DNA of 8,245 bases, taken from assembly GCA_018694455.1 (NCBI GenBank), contig JABHNP010000354.1, positions 1 to 8,245 on the forward strand, in the 5' to 3' direction. The stretch's first letter is position 1; each line of letters opens with the position of its first letter. Positions 1 to 6,335 of the stretch are shown here, one piece after another. This DNA comes from Planctomycetaceae bacterium (GTDB taxonomy: Bacteria > Planctomycetota > Planctomycetia > Pirellulales > UBA1268). Under the pieces are notes generated by a model. It did not search any database. It was not told the origin of the DNA and worked only from the letters and a program-made list of their open reading frames with translations. A program made the position numbers and the translations under genes.

Positions 1-883
1 GAATAACCTGGCCGACGTAGTAATCAAGCTGTTCCACCATGGCACAGTAGAACGGATTCGTCTGGCCAGGGGTTTTCCAGGTTGTCGCGTGTTCCGGAGT
101 TAACGTGACGCCGAGTTTAGCTTCGTATTTCCGAAGGAGGGCCTCACTCCGCATTACGATTGGTGCGTGGACAAGCCAGGTTGCGTAGTAAAGAAAGAAT
201 GGCTGCTCTTTATTTTTTTGTATGAATTCAAGTGCTGCTTGTTGTGGCGTATCAAAAGGAAAGCCATTTTGGTCGAGCTGGTATGGATCCTTGGGGTTCG
301 AGGTGGCAAATTCTGTGAGACGGTCAGGAATCATGCGAGACTGAACACCACGGTCGTGTACAGAGCTGTCAAAGCCGTGTTGATAAGGTTGTGGATAGTC
401 GTAATGGTTCTTGGAAATGTGCCATTTACCGCAATGTCCTGTACGGTAGCCTGAGTCCTTGAGTGCCTCGGCGAGTGTGAATCGTTCCATTGGCATGCGG
501 GCAAGATAAAACGGTGCAACTTGCGGAGCATTGCGACTGCGTGGGCGTGGTGGAAATCCGCCTGCGACAGATGTCATGCCACCGCGTGCTGGATGGAGTC
601 CACTGAGTATTGCTGCCCTGCTTGGAGCGCACACAGGCGCTGGAGAATAGGCTTGCCAGAACATGACTCCTTGTGAGGCAAGACGGTCAATATTCGGAGT
701 CTCCATTGGGGATGGTTCGTCGATGTCATAGCAGTGGACGTCTTGCCAGCCGAGGTCATCAGTAAGGATCAGCACAATATTAGGTTGTTCTGGCCGGCCG
801 GTTGGGGCACGCTCACTGGCAGGAGCAGTTTTGAGGATAAAAAGCGTCGAAAGAAAAAGAATTCCAAAGAGAATCTTCTGCAT
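1..883 (-). CDS. Secreted type I sulfatase, C-terminus cut by window edge
   Basis: The ATG at 881-883 opens a minus-strand frame that runs without a stop to base 1, giving the first 294 residues. An N-terminal signal peptide (hydrophobic core about residues 4-17, probable cleavage near Ala20-Ala22) points to export. The alkaline-phosphatase-fold sulfatase core follows: PNIVLILTDD at 34-43 (metal ligands Asp42, Asp43), ETPNIDRLA at 61-69, the activation motif CAPSR at 85-89 (Cys85 would be converted to formylglycine), GKWH at 152-155, and His239 in LVHAP. In this family these residues bind calcium and hydrolyse sulfate esters. The later Asp-Asn/His metal motif and the catalytic Lys lie off the window; family members are usually 450-550 residues. 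No Shine-Dalgarno sequence precedes the ATG; the leader is rich in C and A. It is divergent from a second sulfatase, suggesting shared control. The substrate cannot be told from sequence, and a phosphonate or phosphate ester hydrolase of the same fold is a less likely alternative. Confidence 0.93.
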   Translation of the reverse strand, partial: MQKILFGILFLSTLFILKTAPASERAPTGRPEQPNIVLILTDDLGWQDVHCYDIDEPSPMETPNIDRLASQGVMFWQAYSPAPVCAPSRAAILSGLHPARGGMTSVAGGFPPRPRSRNAPQVAPFYLARMPMERFTLAEALKDSGYRTGHCGKWHISKNHYDYPQPYQHGFDSSVHDRGVQSRMIPDRLTEFATSNPKDPYQLDQNGFPFDTPQQAALEFIQKNKEQPFFLYYATWLVHAPIVMRSEALLRKYEAKLGVTLTPEHATTWKTPGQTNPFYCAMVEQLDYYVGQVI

Positions 884-1037
884 AGTGTGTAGTTCTGTAT
901 TGAGGTGGCTGTGTTCGGTGTGGTGGCGGTTAGGTGTTTCGTGGGGTCGTAAGTATTCAATATCGGCGTTGAAATCCTCGCTGTATCGTTATTGCTGTGG
1001 TAGAAAAAAGATATCAGGTTTTCACAGGAGGGATCTG

Positions 1038-1047
1038 TTGGTACCAA
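1038..1047. repeat. 10-bp palindrome TTGGTACCAA, possible operator
   Basis: A perfect inverted repeat with no spacer lies about 70 bp upstream of the plus-strand sulfatase and about 155 bp upstream of the minus-strand one. Its place between divergent genes of the same function makes a repressor or activator site plausible, but a 10-bp palindrome can occur by chance. A loosely similar stretch (GTACCAAGCCGCT at 6358-6370, against GTACCAAAGCGGCT at 1041-1054) lies in the spacer upstream of the DUF1559 gene. Confidence 0.25.
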
Positions 1048-1106
1048 AGCGGCTAACGATTTGTTGTAAGACGTCAAAAGAAATGCCGTCATGAGATTTA
1101 TGATAC

Positions 1107-1112
1107 GAGGAG
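1107..1112 (+). promoter_or_regulatory. Ribosome binding site of sulfatase 2
   Basis: GAGGAG ends four bases before the ATG at 1117. It is the clearest Shine-Dalgarno sequence in the window and fixes the start of the plus-strand sulfatase. The divergent sulfatase has none. Confidence 0.7.
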
Positions 1113-1116
1113 AAGA

Positions 1117-2640
1117 ATGAAAAAACTCACATGTGTTCTAATTCTTTGTGTAATCGTTCTGGCTGGAATCAGTCGAGCTGCGGAACAGAATCCTCCAAAC
1201 ATTGTGTTTTTATTCGCTGATGATCAGCGTGCAGACACGATTGCAGCCCATGGCAATAGTCATATTCAGACACCGAACCTTGATCGACTGACACGTGAGG
1301 GTGTGAGTTGTCGACAGAACTATTGTGCGGGTTCGTATTCGGGTGCGGTGTGTGTTGCTAGCAGGTCCATGATTATGACTGGTCGGCATTGGATGCGTAT
1401 TGACGACACACGCAACTGGACTGGGCTGCCGTTATTGCCAGAGGTTCTCGGCAAGAACGGATATGCAACGCATGCGGTGGGCAAATGGCACAATGGCCGC
1501 CCAACACTGGCCCGAGGTTTTCAGTCCGGAAAGGCGATCATGATGGGTGGCATGTGCGATCACACAAAAGTGCCGCTCCAAGATCTTACTGAAGAGGGTG
1601 TACTGACCAACAGCCGGGTTGGAGATGGGTTTTCCAGCACGCTCTTTGCAGATGCAGCAATTGATTTTCTTGTGACACAAGACAAAGGTATAGAACCCTT
1701 TTTTCTCTATGTAGCTTTTACCGCGCCGCATGATCCGCGGAATCCGCCAGAATCATTTCGTCAGGCCTACTATGACAATCCACCGCCTGTTCCAGAGAAT
1801 TTTCTTCCACAACATCCCTTTGATAATGGTCAGGTAAGCCGTGGCGGCCGTGATGAAGGCCTGGCGGATTGGCCGCGACAGCCACAAGTCATTCGTGATC
1901 AACTCTGTGAATACTATGGGCTTATAACCCAATTAGATGGACAGGTTGGCCGCATTCTTGATGCGATAGATACACTTGAATTTGGTGAGAATACTATTGT
2001 GGTCTATGCGGCAGACCATGGCTTAGCATTAGGAAGTCATGGGCTGCTCGGCAAACAGAATGTATACGAGCATTCGATGAGTTGTCCCTTGGTGGTACGG
2101 GGCCCGGGTATACCCGCAGATTCGTCAACTATGGCAATGACTTATTTGCTGGATCTGTATCGTACGCTCTGTGGATATGCAGGAGTCGATGTGCCCGAAG
2201 GTGTTGACGGATATGATCTACGCCCAGTCTTTGAAGAGACGGCGGGATCAGTGCGGGAGTCGGTTTTTTTAGCCTATCAGAATACGATGCGAACGGTGCG
2301 TGGAAGACACCTGAAACTCCACGTGTATCCAGAAATTAATCATAGACTCTTGTTCGACCTTGAGGCTGATCCTCTCGAGATGACAAATCTTGCAGAGAGC
2401 CCTGAGCGGGCCAAAGACGTGGACCGCCTTCTTGGTGAGATGAAGCGGTGGCAAAAGCAGCTTGGTGACACGGCGCCGCTTTCAGTGCAAAATTCAAAGT
2501 CAAAAGAGATCAATCTCACAGGGACTTCGCGGGTAATTGATCGTTGGCAACCAGAGTGGATTCGAGATAAATATTTTGGTGGCTGCGACGCGCAGAAGCC
2601 GGAGAGGGCTCCTGATAAGAAACGGGATACGAAGAAGTAG
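1117..2640 (+). CDS. Secreted type I sulfatase, complete
   Basis: This 507-residue protein has the usual family length. A signal peptide is clear: KK at 2-3, hydrophobic core about 5-18, probable cleavage near Ala21-Ala22. The sulfatase core follows in order: PNIVFLFADDQ (27-37; metal ligands Asp35, Asp36), TPNLDRLTREG (52-62), activation motif CVASR at 79-83 (Cys79 the formylglycine site), GKWH (122-125), His205 in TAPHDPR, the Asp300-His301 pair in YAADHG, and Lys313. The C-terminal part ends the fold with LFDLEADPLEMTNLAE (about 420-435), typical of this family; the last 60 or so residues are charged and variable. The enzyme would hydrolyse sulfate esters in the periplasm or outside the cell after cysteine-to-formylglycine maturation. 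The motif carries Ala where the classic C-x-P-S-R has Pro; both forms occur among bacterial sulfatases. The start is supported by GAGGAG just upstream. The substrate is unknown, although a carbohydrate sulfate is likely given the nearby lyase. Confidence 0.96.
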   Translation: MKKLTCVLILCVIVLAGISRAAEQNPPNIVFLFADDQRADTIAAHGNSHIQTPNLDRLTREGVSCRQNYCAGSYSGAVCVASRSMIMTGRHWMRIDDTRNWTGLPLLPEVLGKNGYATHAVGKWHNGRPTLARGFQSGKAIMMGGMCDHTKVPLQDLTEEGVLTNSRVGDGFSSTLFADAAIDFLVTQDKGIEPFFLYVAFTAPHDPRNPPESFRQAYYDNPPPVPENFLPQHPFDNGQVSRGGRDEGLADWPRQPQVIRDQLCEYYGLITQLDGQVGRILDAIDTLEFGENTIVVYAADHGLALGSHGLLGKQNVYEHSMSCPLVVRGPGIPADSSTMAMTYLLDLYRTLCGYAGVDVPEGVDGYDLRPVFEETAGSVRESVFLAYQNTMRTVRGRHLKLHVYPEINHRLLFDLEADPLEMTNLAESPERAKDVDRLLGEMKRWQKQLGDTAPLSVQNSKSKEINLTGTSRVIDRWQPEWIRDKYFGGCDAQKPERAPDKKRDTKK

Positions 2641-2877
2641 CTTTGGTTGGTGAAACTGCTCCTTGCGTTAAGGCTCCCCTGAATGGGCCAGCTGGTCGTT
2701 GAACGGATGCGAGGCATTTTTCACAGATAACGTCGAGGAAAGATCTCACGAAGCATTTAATCCTCGTGGTCATAAAGTTGTCGTGACTACAAAGTGAACG
2801 GGCAGCTTGGTGTGCATCGAAATGATATGCTCTTGGAGAACAATAAAATGTGACAACCAGAAAGCAGATAAAAGAAT
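2641..2877 (+). other. Spacer between sulfatase 2 and cupin gene
   Basis: No gene is supported here. Just after the sulfatase stop are a 4-bp stem (CCTT 2661-2664 with AAGG 2670-2673) and an 8-bp palindrome CCAGCTGG (2688-2695), neither followed by a T-run, so no intrinsic terminator can be claimed. A TATGCT at 2826-2831 preceded by TGA resembles an extended -10 element for the cupin but has no matching -35. The length suggests that the cupin may be transcribed separately from the sulfatase. Confidence 0.4.
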
Positions 2878-3240
2878 ATGGATGTTATCAATCAAAAAGA
2901 TACTATTCCGTTTACAACGGCTGACGGCTCAACGATTCGGGAGCTACTCGCTCATCGAAACTCTGCAATCAAACAACAGTCGCTTGCTGAGGCACGTCTG
3001 GCACCGGGTGCTGCGACCACGCCGCATCATCACGCGGTGACAGAAGAGATTTACTACATTCTGGTTGGTGAAGCAGAAATGACCCTTGGCGAAGAAACTC
3101 GTGCCGTTGGGCCGGGTGATGCGATTGCCATTCCTCCTGGTCAACGTCACACAATTCGAAACACTAGTGATGAGGAGTTGGTTTTTCTTTGTACGTGTGC
3201 GCCTGGTTATGAGCACACAGATACGTTTCTAGAAGCTTGA
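2878..3240 (+). CDS. Single-domain cupin, metal-binding
   Basis: This 120-residue protein is one complete cupin barrel. Both signature motifs are perfect. Motif 1, G-x5-H-x-H-x4-E-x6-G, runs from Gly44 to Gly64 with metal ligands His50, His52 and Glu57. Motif 2, G-x5-P-x-G-x2-H-x3-N, runs from Gly80 to Asn95 with the fourth ligand His91. It therefore almost certainly binds a divalent metal. There is no signal peptide, so it should be cytoplasmic. Cupins of this size (COG0662-like) include sugar isomerases, small-molecule binding proteins and KdgF, which linearises unsaturated uronates released by lyases. A PL14-like lyase gene lies about 1.3 kb away on the other strand, which makes a sugar role attractive but unproven. 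The frame has a stop at 2869-2871, so the ATG at 2878 is the first possible ATG start; the ribosome binding site is weak. The exact reaction is unknown. Confidence 0.9.
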   Translation: MDVINQKDTIPFTTADGSTIRELLAHRNSAIKQQSLAEARLAPGAATTPHHHAVTEEIYYILVGEAEMTLGEETRAVGPGDAIAIPPGQRHTIRNTSDEELVFLCTCAPGYEHTDTFLEA

Positions 3241-3637
3241 CAGACTATATCCAGAAGCGTTGGGCATGGGCCAAGGTAGGGTGCCTTCGCTATCGTGATA
3301 CTTGCGCGTAAGAGCCCGACTGGTCCTCGTTTAGGAAATGCACAGATATTTTCAGTAGACCGATCGAGCATCGTCTTCATGCGTAGAAGAAGCAGTTCAG
3401 TATCTTTCAGATACAACGTTAGGTGGGTACGAATATGAAATACGAGAGCCAAAGTCGTTGCAGTTTTGAGAAAAATGTCATCGGTCGCGCCTTTGTCGCC
3501 CGCTGGGGTTGGGAGTCGCCAGCCATCAGAACGAGTGGGTGCGGGAAGCAGGCAGCTCCTGTCAGGAAATCAAAGCGAGCACGCGAGGACAGGCATCACT
3601 ATAAAAATGATTGATGCTGCATGTAACTTGGAACTTG
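3241..3637. other. Gene-poor gap between converging cupin and lyase genes
   Basis: This 397-bp stretch lies between the stops of a plus-strand and a minus-strand gene. I see no RNA gene and no convincing coding region. A short plus-strand frame starting with ATG at 3435 (59 residues, ending 3614) has AGGTGGG seven bases upstream but a low-complexity basic sequence with no recognisable motif. A 6-bp hairpin lies at 3400-3414. An inverted repeat, CCTGTC/GACAGG, spans about 3558-3593. Transcription of both neighbours should end here, but no hairpin with a T-run was found. Confidence 0.5.
3400..3414. repeat. Perfect 6-bp hairpin between converging genes
   Basis: GTATCT (3400-3405) and AGATAC (3409-3414) pair perfectly around a TTC loop. 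The place, between converging genes, suits a bidirectional transcription stop, but the stem is AT-rich and no T-run follows on either strand, so it does not meet the usual picture of an intrinsic terminator. Confidence 0.3.
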
Positions 3638-4528
3638 TTATTCGATTAATATTTCGACAATCTGGAAATTATCGAAATAGATTGTTTCCTGAGCGGTGGT
3701 CTCCCATGAGGCATCTCCACCACCAAAGAACGTACTCAACAAGAAGCCGTCAATTGCAAACGCATCGGTGTCACGGAATCGAATAGAATCCATTTTCAAA
3801 ACGGGTTGGTTATCGAAGAACGCTTGTAGCGTCCCATCTCGTTTTCCCGGCGCATTCATACACACTCGATGTACGACCGTGTGCCATTGCCCCGGGATAA
3901 ACCTGATTGGTTGTCCAGTGGCTTGATCTATCCAAGGAATCTGATGGCCATATCGTGTCGGCTGATCAGGGTAATAAAGATATTGCACAGCCCGTCCGTC
4001 TTCTCGCCACATCATACGGGCTGAAAAGCCGTCACGGCCTGTTGGTTTGTTCCCGCCAGTGTTGCCTTTACCTCCGAAAAGCCCCGGCATTTTTCCGCCC
4101 CGGACAAAGTCAAAACCTTTTTTGAACATGACATCAAAGCGAACTTCAACAGCAGAGTAGGATGCATCGAATTTGAGTTTCCAGACAGCGCCGTTTTTTT
4201 CAGGGCCAAAGGTATGGGCAGGATACGTTACAGCGATCGCTCGCGTTCCCAAGTCGGTTTTAACAATCAATACACGCCGCTCCTCAATGCCGTCTGACCA
4301 CTCGGGGCTGTTCCACTCCTGATTGAGTTGTTCCTGTGTATAAATGCCGGGGTTTGTGTGCTCAAAGTCTGCAGTAAAAATCATTTTGCCTGGTACGTCT
4401 CGTTGTGGGGGAGACGATGGGCGAGGAGACGGCCCTGTATCCTCTGCGCGCAAACCCGTGCTTGTATGCCGCGGCAGAAAGATCAAAATGAGAATTGCTG
4501 TGCATCGAAAAGAATGCATTGGTGACAT
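3638..4528 (-). CDS. Secreted PL14-like polysaccharide lyase
   Basis: Read from the ATG at 4526-4528 this gives 296 residues. A signal peptide is visible (basic Arg8, hydrophobic core 9-19, probable cleavage after Ala28 in GLRA), then a Pro-rich linker (32-47) and a single beta-sandwich domain (about 49-295). The core FVRGGKMPGL (141-150), TGRDGFSARMMW (163-174), VQYLYYPDQ (181-189), GQWHTVVHRVCMN (213-225) and DGFLLSTFFGG (260-270) matches my knowledge of polysaccharide lyase family 14, whose members cleave alginate or glucuronan by beta-elimination. Lys146, Ser169, Arg171, Tyr183 and Tyr185 sit at nearly the spacing of the catalytic residues I recall from the chlorovirus enzyme vAL-1. The frame is open upstream to a TTG at 4654, with ATGs at 4624 and 4600 (AGGG six bases before the latter). 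I chose 4528 because the signal peptide begins there; none has a strong ribosome binding site. It is last in an apparent operon behind the lipoprotein and DUF1559 genes. Substrate unproven. Confidence 0.82.
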   Translation of the reverse strand: MSPMHSFRCTAILILIFLPRHTSTGLRAEDTGPSPRPSSPPQRDVPGKMIFTADFEHTNPGIYTQEQLNQEWNSPEWSDGIEERRVLIVKTDLGTRAIAVTYPAHTFGPEKNGAVWKLKFDASYSAVEVRFDVMFKKGFDFVRGGKMPGLFGGKGNTGGNKPTGRDGFSARMMWREDGRAVQYLYYPDQPTRYGHQIPWIDQATGQPIRFIPGQWHTVVHRVCMNAPGKRDGTLQAFFDNQPVLKMDSIRFRDTDAFAIDGFLLSTFFGGGDASWETTAQETIYFDNFQIVEILIE

Positions 4529-4662
4529 GCGTGCTGTGTTCAGTAGTGGCACCATCATCAAAAGTATTGCTTTCACAGTCGGTGCTTGGCAGATACTCAT
4601 TCGCCGCCCTGCCCTACGAGACATGCTTACTTTCTCAACGTTTTTGAAACCCAAACAATGAG

Positions 4663-5115
4663 CTAAGGGTTCACCCGTTCGATTGTGAGTTTTTTGGGAT
4701 CAACTTCAAACGTCCCAAGGTCTTGTGATTCAGCGTTACGGACTTCACACGTCAGAGATTTTTCTGTAGGGAGGGCAAACCGATTGCGTAAGCGATCTTT
4801 TGGTATAGGGTCGAATAGTGTCTTTTGTGGCTCAGCCCATCGGAACGTGATGGCATAGCTGCCGACGGGTGCGCCATCATGCGTCTCGTAGGTAGTGAGT
4901 TGAAAGATGCCATCATCACCGGTCATTCCCGAGGGCCGAAACGGATCACCTTCGGCGATAATTTTTGATGAGTGCAGAGTCACGCGAACATCACTAGCTG
5001 GAGTTCCGTCGCTAGTTTGAACCCGCCCACTGACTGGGTAGGTGTTGTTGGCATACTCTGTCCTTGTGCAGCCAGCAAGAAAAGAGAGGATAATGAGTAC
5101 GAAAAATCTGGACAA
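4663..5115 (-). CDS. Lipoprotein with carboxypeptidase-regulatory-like domain
   Basis: This 150-residue protein begins with a lipoprotein signal peptide: hydrophobic residues 4-14 and the lipobox LAGC at 13-16, so Cys16 would be lipidated and the protein anchored to a membrane. Residues about 27-93 form a small transthyretin/carboxypeptidase-regulatory-like beta-sandwich: YPVSGRVQTSDGTPASDVRV, then TGDDGIFQLTTY, then DGAPVGSYAITF. Small lipoproteins of this kind are very common in planctomycetes and often follow DUF1559 genes; their function is not known. The first codon appears to be TTG (5113-5115) because it lies six bases after GGAG and opens the signal peptide directly, with no in-frame ATG nearby. 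It follows the DUF1559 gene after 54 bp and precedes the PL14-like lyase, consistent with one transcript. A binding or structural role at the cell surface is likely, but no ligand can be named. Confidence 0.88.
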   Translation of the reverse strand: MSRFFVLIILSFLAGCTRTEYANNTYPVSGRVQTSDGTPASDVRVTLHSSKIIAEGDPFRPSGMTGDDGIFQLTTYETHDGAPVGSYAITFRWAEPQKTLFDPIPKDRLRNRFALPTEKSLTCEVRNAESQDLGTFEVDPKKLTIERVNP

Positions 5116-5121
5116 AAGGAG

Positions 5122-5125
5122 CTCC
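5122..5125 (-). promoter_or_regulatory. Ribosome binding site deciding a TTG start
   Basis: GGAG (minus strand, inside CGGAGCTCC) stands six bases before the TTG at 5115. It is the main support for a non-ATG start of the lipoprotein, together with the signal peptide that begins right there. Confidence 0.55.
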
Positions 5126-5169
5126 GCAGGTGTCAGATAGTGGTATCGACTCGAAAGGCAACTTTGTTG

Positions 5170-6078
5170 TCAATCGCCACCATTTCGAGTGATGAAGGCT
5201 ACAAGCGTTTCAATGTCAATATTTTGGTTGGTAAATCGAACTGAGCCATCAACAAAAGCAACGTTGGCTCCACCAGCATGAAACGAATAAAGCCCATAGT
5301 CATTACTGCAGTTCACACCACACGCACCCGGCCCTGATGTACCATCAGGTGTACTGCCCAGAAATTTTGTCCCACTGGTTGTTGCATCAGCCCAGCCGCC
5401 TAGCCCACCAGTAGTTCCAAGAAGTTGGCTTCCAGTGTTTTTGCCGTTTTGATACACCTTGTCTTTTCCTGCGATCTCAACCAAGAGCGCTGTATTCGAC
5501 GTGCCATCAACAATTTCGGCATAACTTGTTGTGTCATCAGCCTCGAGGCAACCCGCTCGCTGAGATTCTGTAGTAGTTTTACCGAGATAGACCATAAGTT
5601 CTTCAGTAACGCGCGCTATTGGTGACATGTCCGCAACGTAAGCAGTCCACGTTACGCCATAAGCGGGCATTGAGTATGTGTAAGGTCCACTTGGGTCAGG
5701 GCTTGATGGACAAAGGAAGTCGTCAATACGGGTATTCGACACCGTCTGGTTTTGGATCCCATACGCTAGATTGTCGTAAGAAAATGGTGCATCAAAAGAG
5801 TATTGTTCGTAGAGATTATTTCGTTCGACAAAGGGAAGGAGAAAAGGTCCCCAGCCACAGCTCTTGTTCGGATCTTGAATCATCCGGGGAGCAAACTCAT
5901 TGTTATTGGCAGATGCCTGATTGGCATACGCAAGTGCGACCTGTTTGAACTTGTTCTGGCAACTGAGCCTTCGTGCAGCCTCTCGTGCCTGTTGCACTGC
6001 GGGCAATAAAAGCCCGACCAAGACACCGATGATTGCAATGACAACAAGTAACTCAATGAGGGTGAAAGCTTTTTTCAT
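5170..6078 (-). CDS. DUF1559 protein with prepilin-like N-terminus
   Basis: This 302-residue protein starts with a type IV prepilin-like signal: KK at 2-3, then FTLIELLVVIAIIGVLVGLL (5-24), with Glu9 at position +5 of the predicted mature protein. The expected prepilin peptidase site lies between Ala4 and Phe5; the -1 residue is Ala, where classic prepilins have Gly. The helix continues as LLPAVQQAREAARR (24-37). The globular part has the DUF1559 (SBP_bac_10 / H-X9-DG) ending: His267, nine residues, Asp277-Gly278 in SFHAGGANVAFVDGSVRF. Cysteines are at 40, 74 and 123. This family is hugely expanded in planctomycetes and its role is unknown; a surface-exposed pseudopilin-like component is usually assumed. 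It heads an apparent operon with a lipoprotein and a PL14-like lyase. No Shine-Dalgarno sequence precedes the ATG, but the start is fixed by the prepilin signal. Length is normal for the family. Confidence 0.96.
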   Translation of the reverse strand: MKKAFTLIELLVVIAIIGVLVGLLLPAVQQAREAARRLSCQNKFKQVALAYANQASANNNEFAPRMIQDPNKSCGWGPFLLPFVERNNLYEQYSFDAPFSYDNLAYGIQNQTVSNTRIDDFLCPSSPDPSGPYTYSMPAYGVTWTAYVADMSPIARVTEELMVYLGKTTTESQRAGCLEADDTTSYAEIVDGTSNTALLVEIAGKDKVYQNGKNTGSQLLGTTGGLGGWADATTSGTKFLGSTPDGTSGPGACGVNCSNDYGLYSFHAGGANVAFVDGSVRFTNQNIDIETLVAFITRNGGD

Positions 6079-6262
6079 GACGTTCTATGATCGTTAGTAA
6101 GGCACTAAAGACGAATTTTTGCCGGCAAGGTCACGTCGTCATATACCGTGTTTTCTGTACTATAGCCAAACACTCGAGTACATTACACAAAATAATATTC
6201 GGTCGAAGTCTCCTTTGTCTAGCACATTTCAAGTTTACCGAACAAAAGCAAGAAATAGGTAT

Positions 6263-6274
6263 TTTCTCGAGAAA
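6263..6274. repeat. 12-bp palindrome TTTCTCGAGAAA
   Basis: A perfect 12-bp inverted repeat with no spacer, about 185 bp upstream of the DUF1559 start. It shares the CTCGAG core with the 8-bp palindrome at 6172-6179. Operator function is a guess from position and symmetry only. Confidence 0.3.
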
Positions 6275-6317
6275 GTCGTGAAGAACTCCGCGAGATGGAC
6301 ACATCGTCTGGCGTAGT

Positions 6318-6335
6318 TCGAGTGTCTGAACTCGA
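6318..6335. repeat. Inverted repeat TCGAGT / ACTCGA
   Basis: Six-base arms at 6318-6323 and 6330-6335 pair perfectly around a six-base loop. The arm sequence is the same half-site found in the palindrome at 6172-6179. It could be a weak hairpin or a spaced binding site; there is no T-run after it. Confidence 0.25.

Larger units (their letters stand above)
884..1116. promoter_or_regulatory. Divergent intergenic region between two sulfatase genes
   Basis: This 233-bp spacer must carry the start signals of both sulfatases unless one is expressed from an unusual distance. I found no convincing -35/-10 pair on either strand. Two things are visible. The part next to the minus-strand gene (884-950) is very C/A-rich in the transcript sense (56 of 67 bases by my count), which would give an unstructured leader. 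A perfect 10-bp palindrome lies at 1038-1047, in a position that would suit an operator. Exact promoters are unknown. Confidence 0.5.

Noticed and set aside
167..454. Plus-strand 95-residue frame
   Set aside because: It lies wholly within the minus-strand sulfatase, which has clear family motifs on the opposite strand.
769..1092. Minus-strand 107-residue frame across the sulfatase start and the spacer
   Set aside because: It overlaps the sulfatase 5' end in another frame and the divergent spacer; it has homopolymeric Phe and Ser runs and no recognisable motif.
2340..2717. Minus-strand 125-residue frame
   Set aside because: It is antisense to the conserved C-terminal part of sulfatase 2; Ser/Arg-rich shadow composition.
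3423..3614. Small plus-strand frame in the 3241-3637 gap with AGGTGGG before an ATG at 3435
   Set aside because: Good spacing of the purine-rich stretch, but the basic, low-complexity product has no motif; one short signal is not enough to call a gene.
3466..3786. Plus-strand 106-residue frame
   Set aside because: It extends antisense into the conserved end of the PL14-like lyase and has no ribosome binding site or recognised sequence.
4529..4654. N-terminal extension of the lyase from the TTG at 4654 or the ATGs at 4624 or 4600
   Set aside because: The extra residues do not resemble an export signal, whereas a normal signal peptide begins at 4528 or 4519. Kept as an uncertainty because the frame is open.
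6087..6316. Two overlapping plus-strand frames of 64-65 residues in the 406-bp spacer
   Set aside because: No ribosome binding site, no motif, and they cover the expected promoter of the DUF1559 gene.
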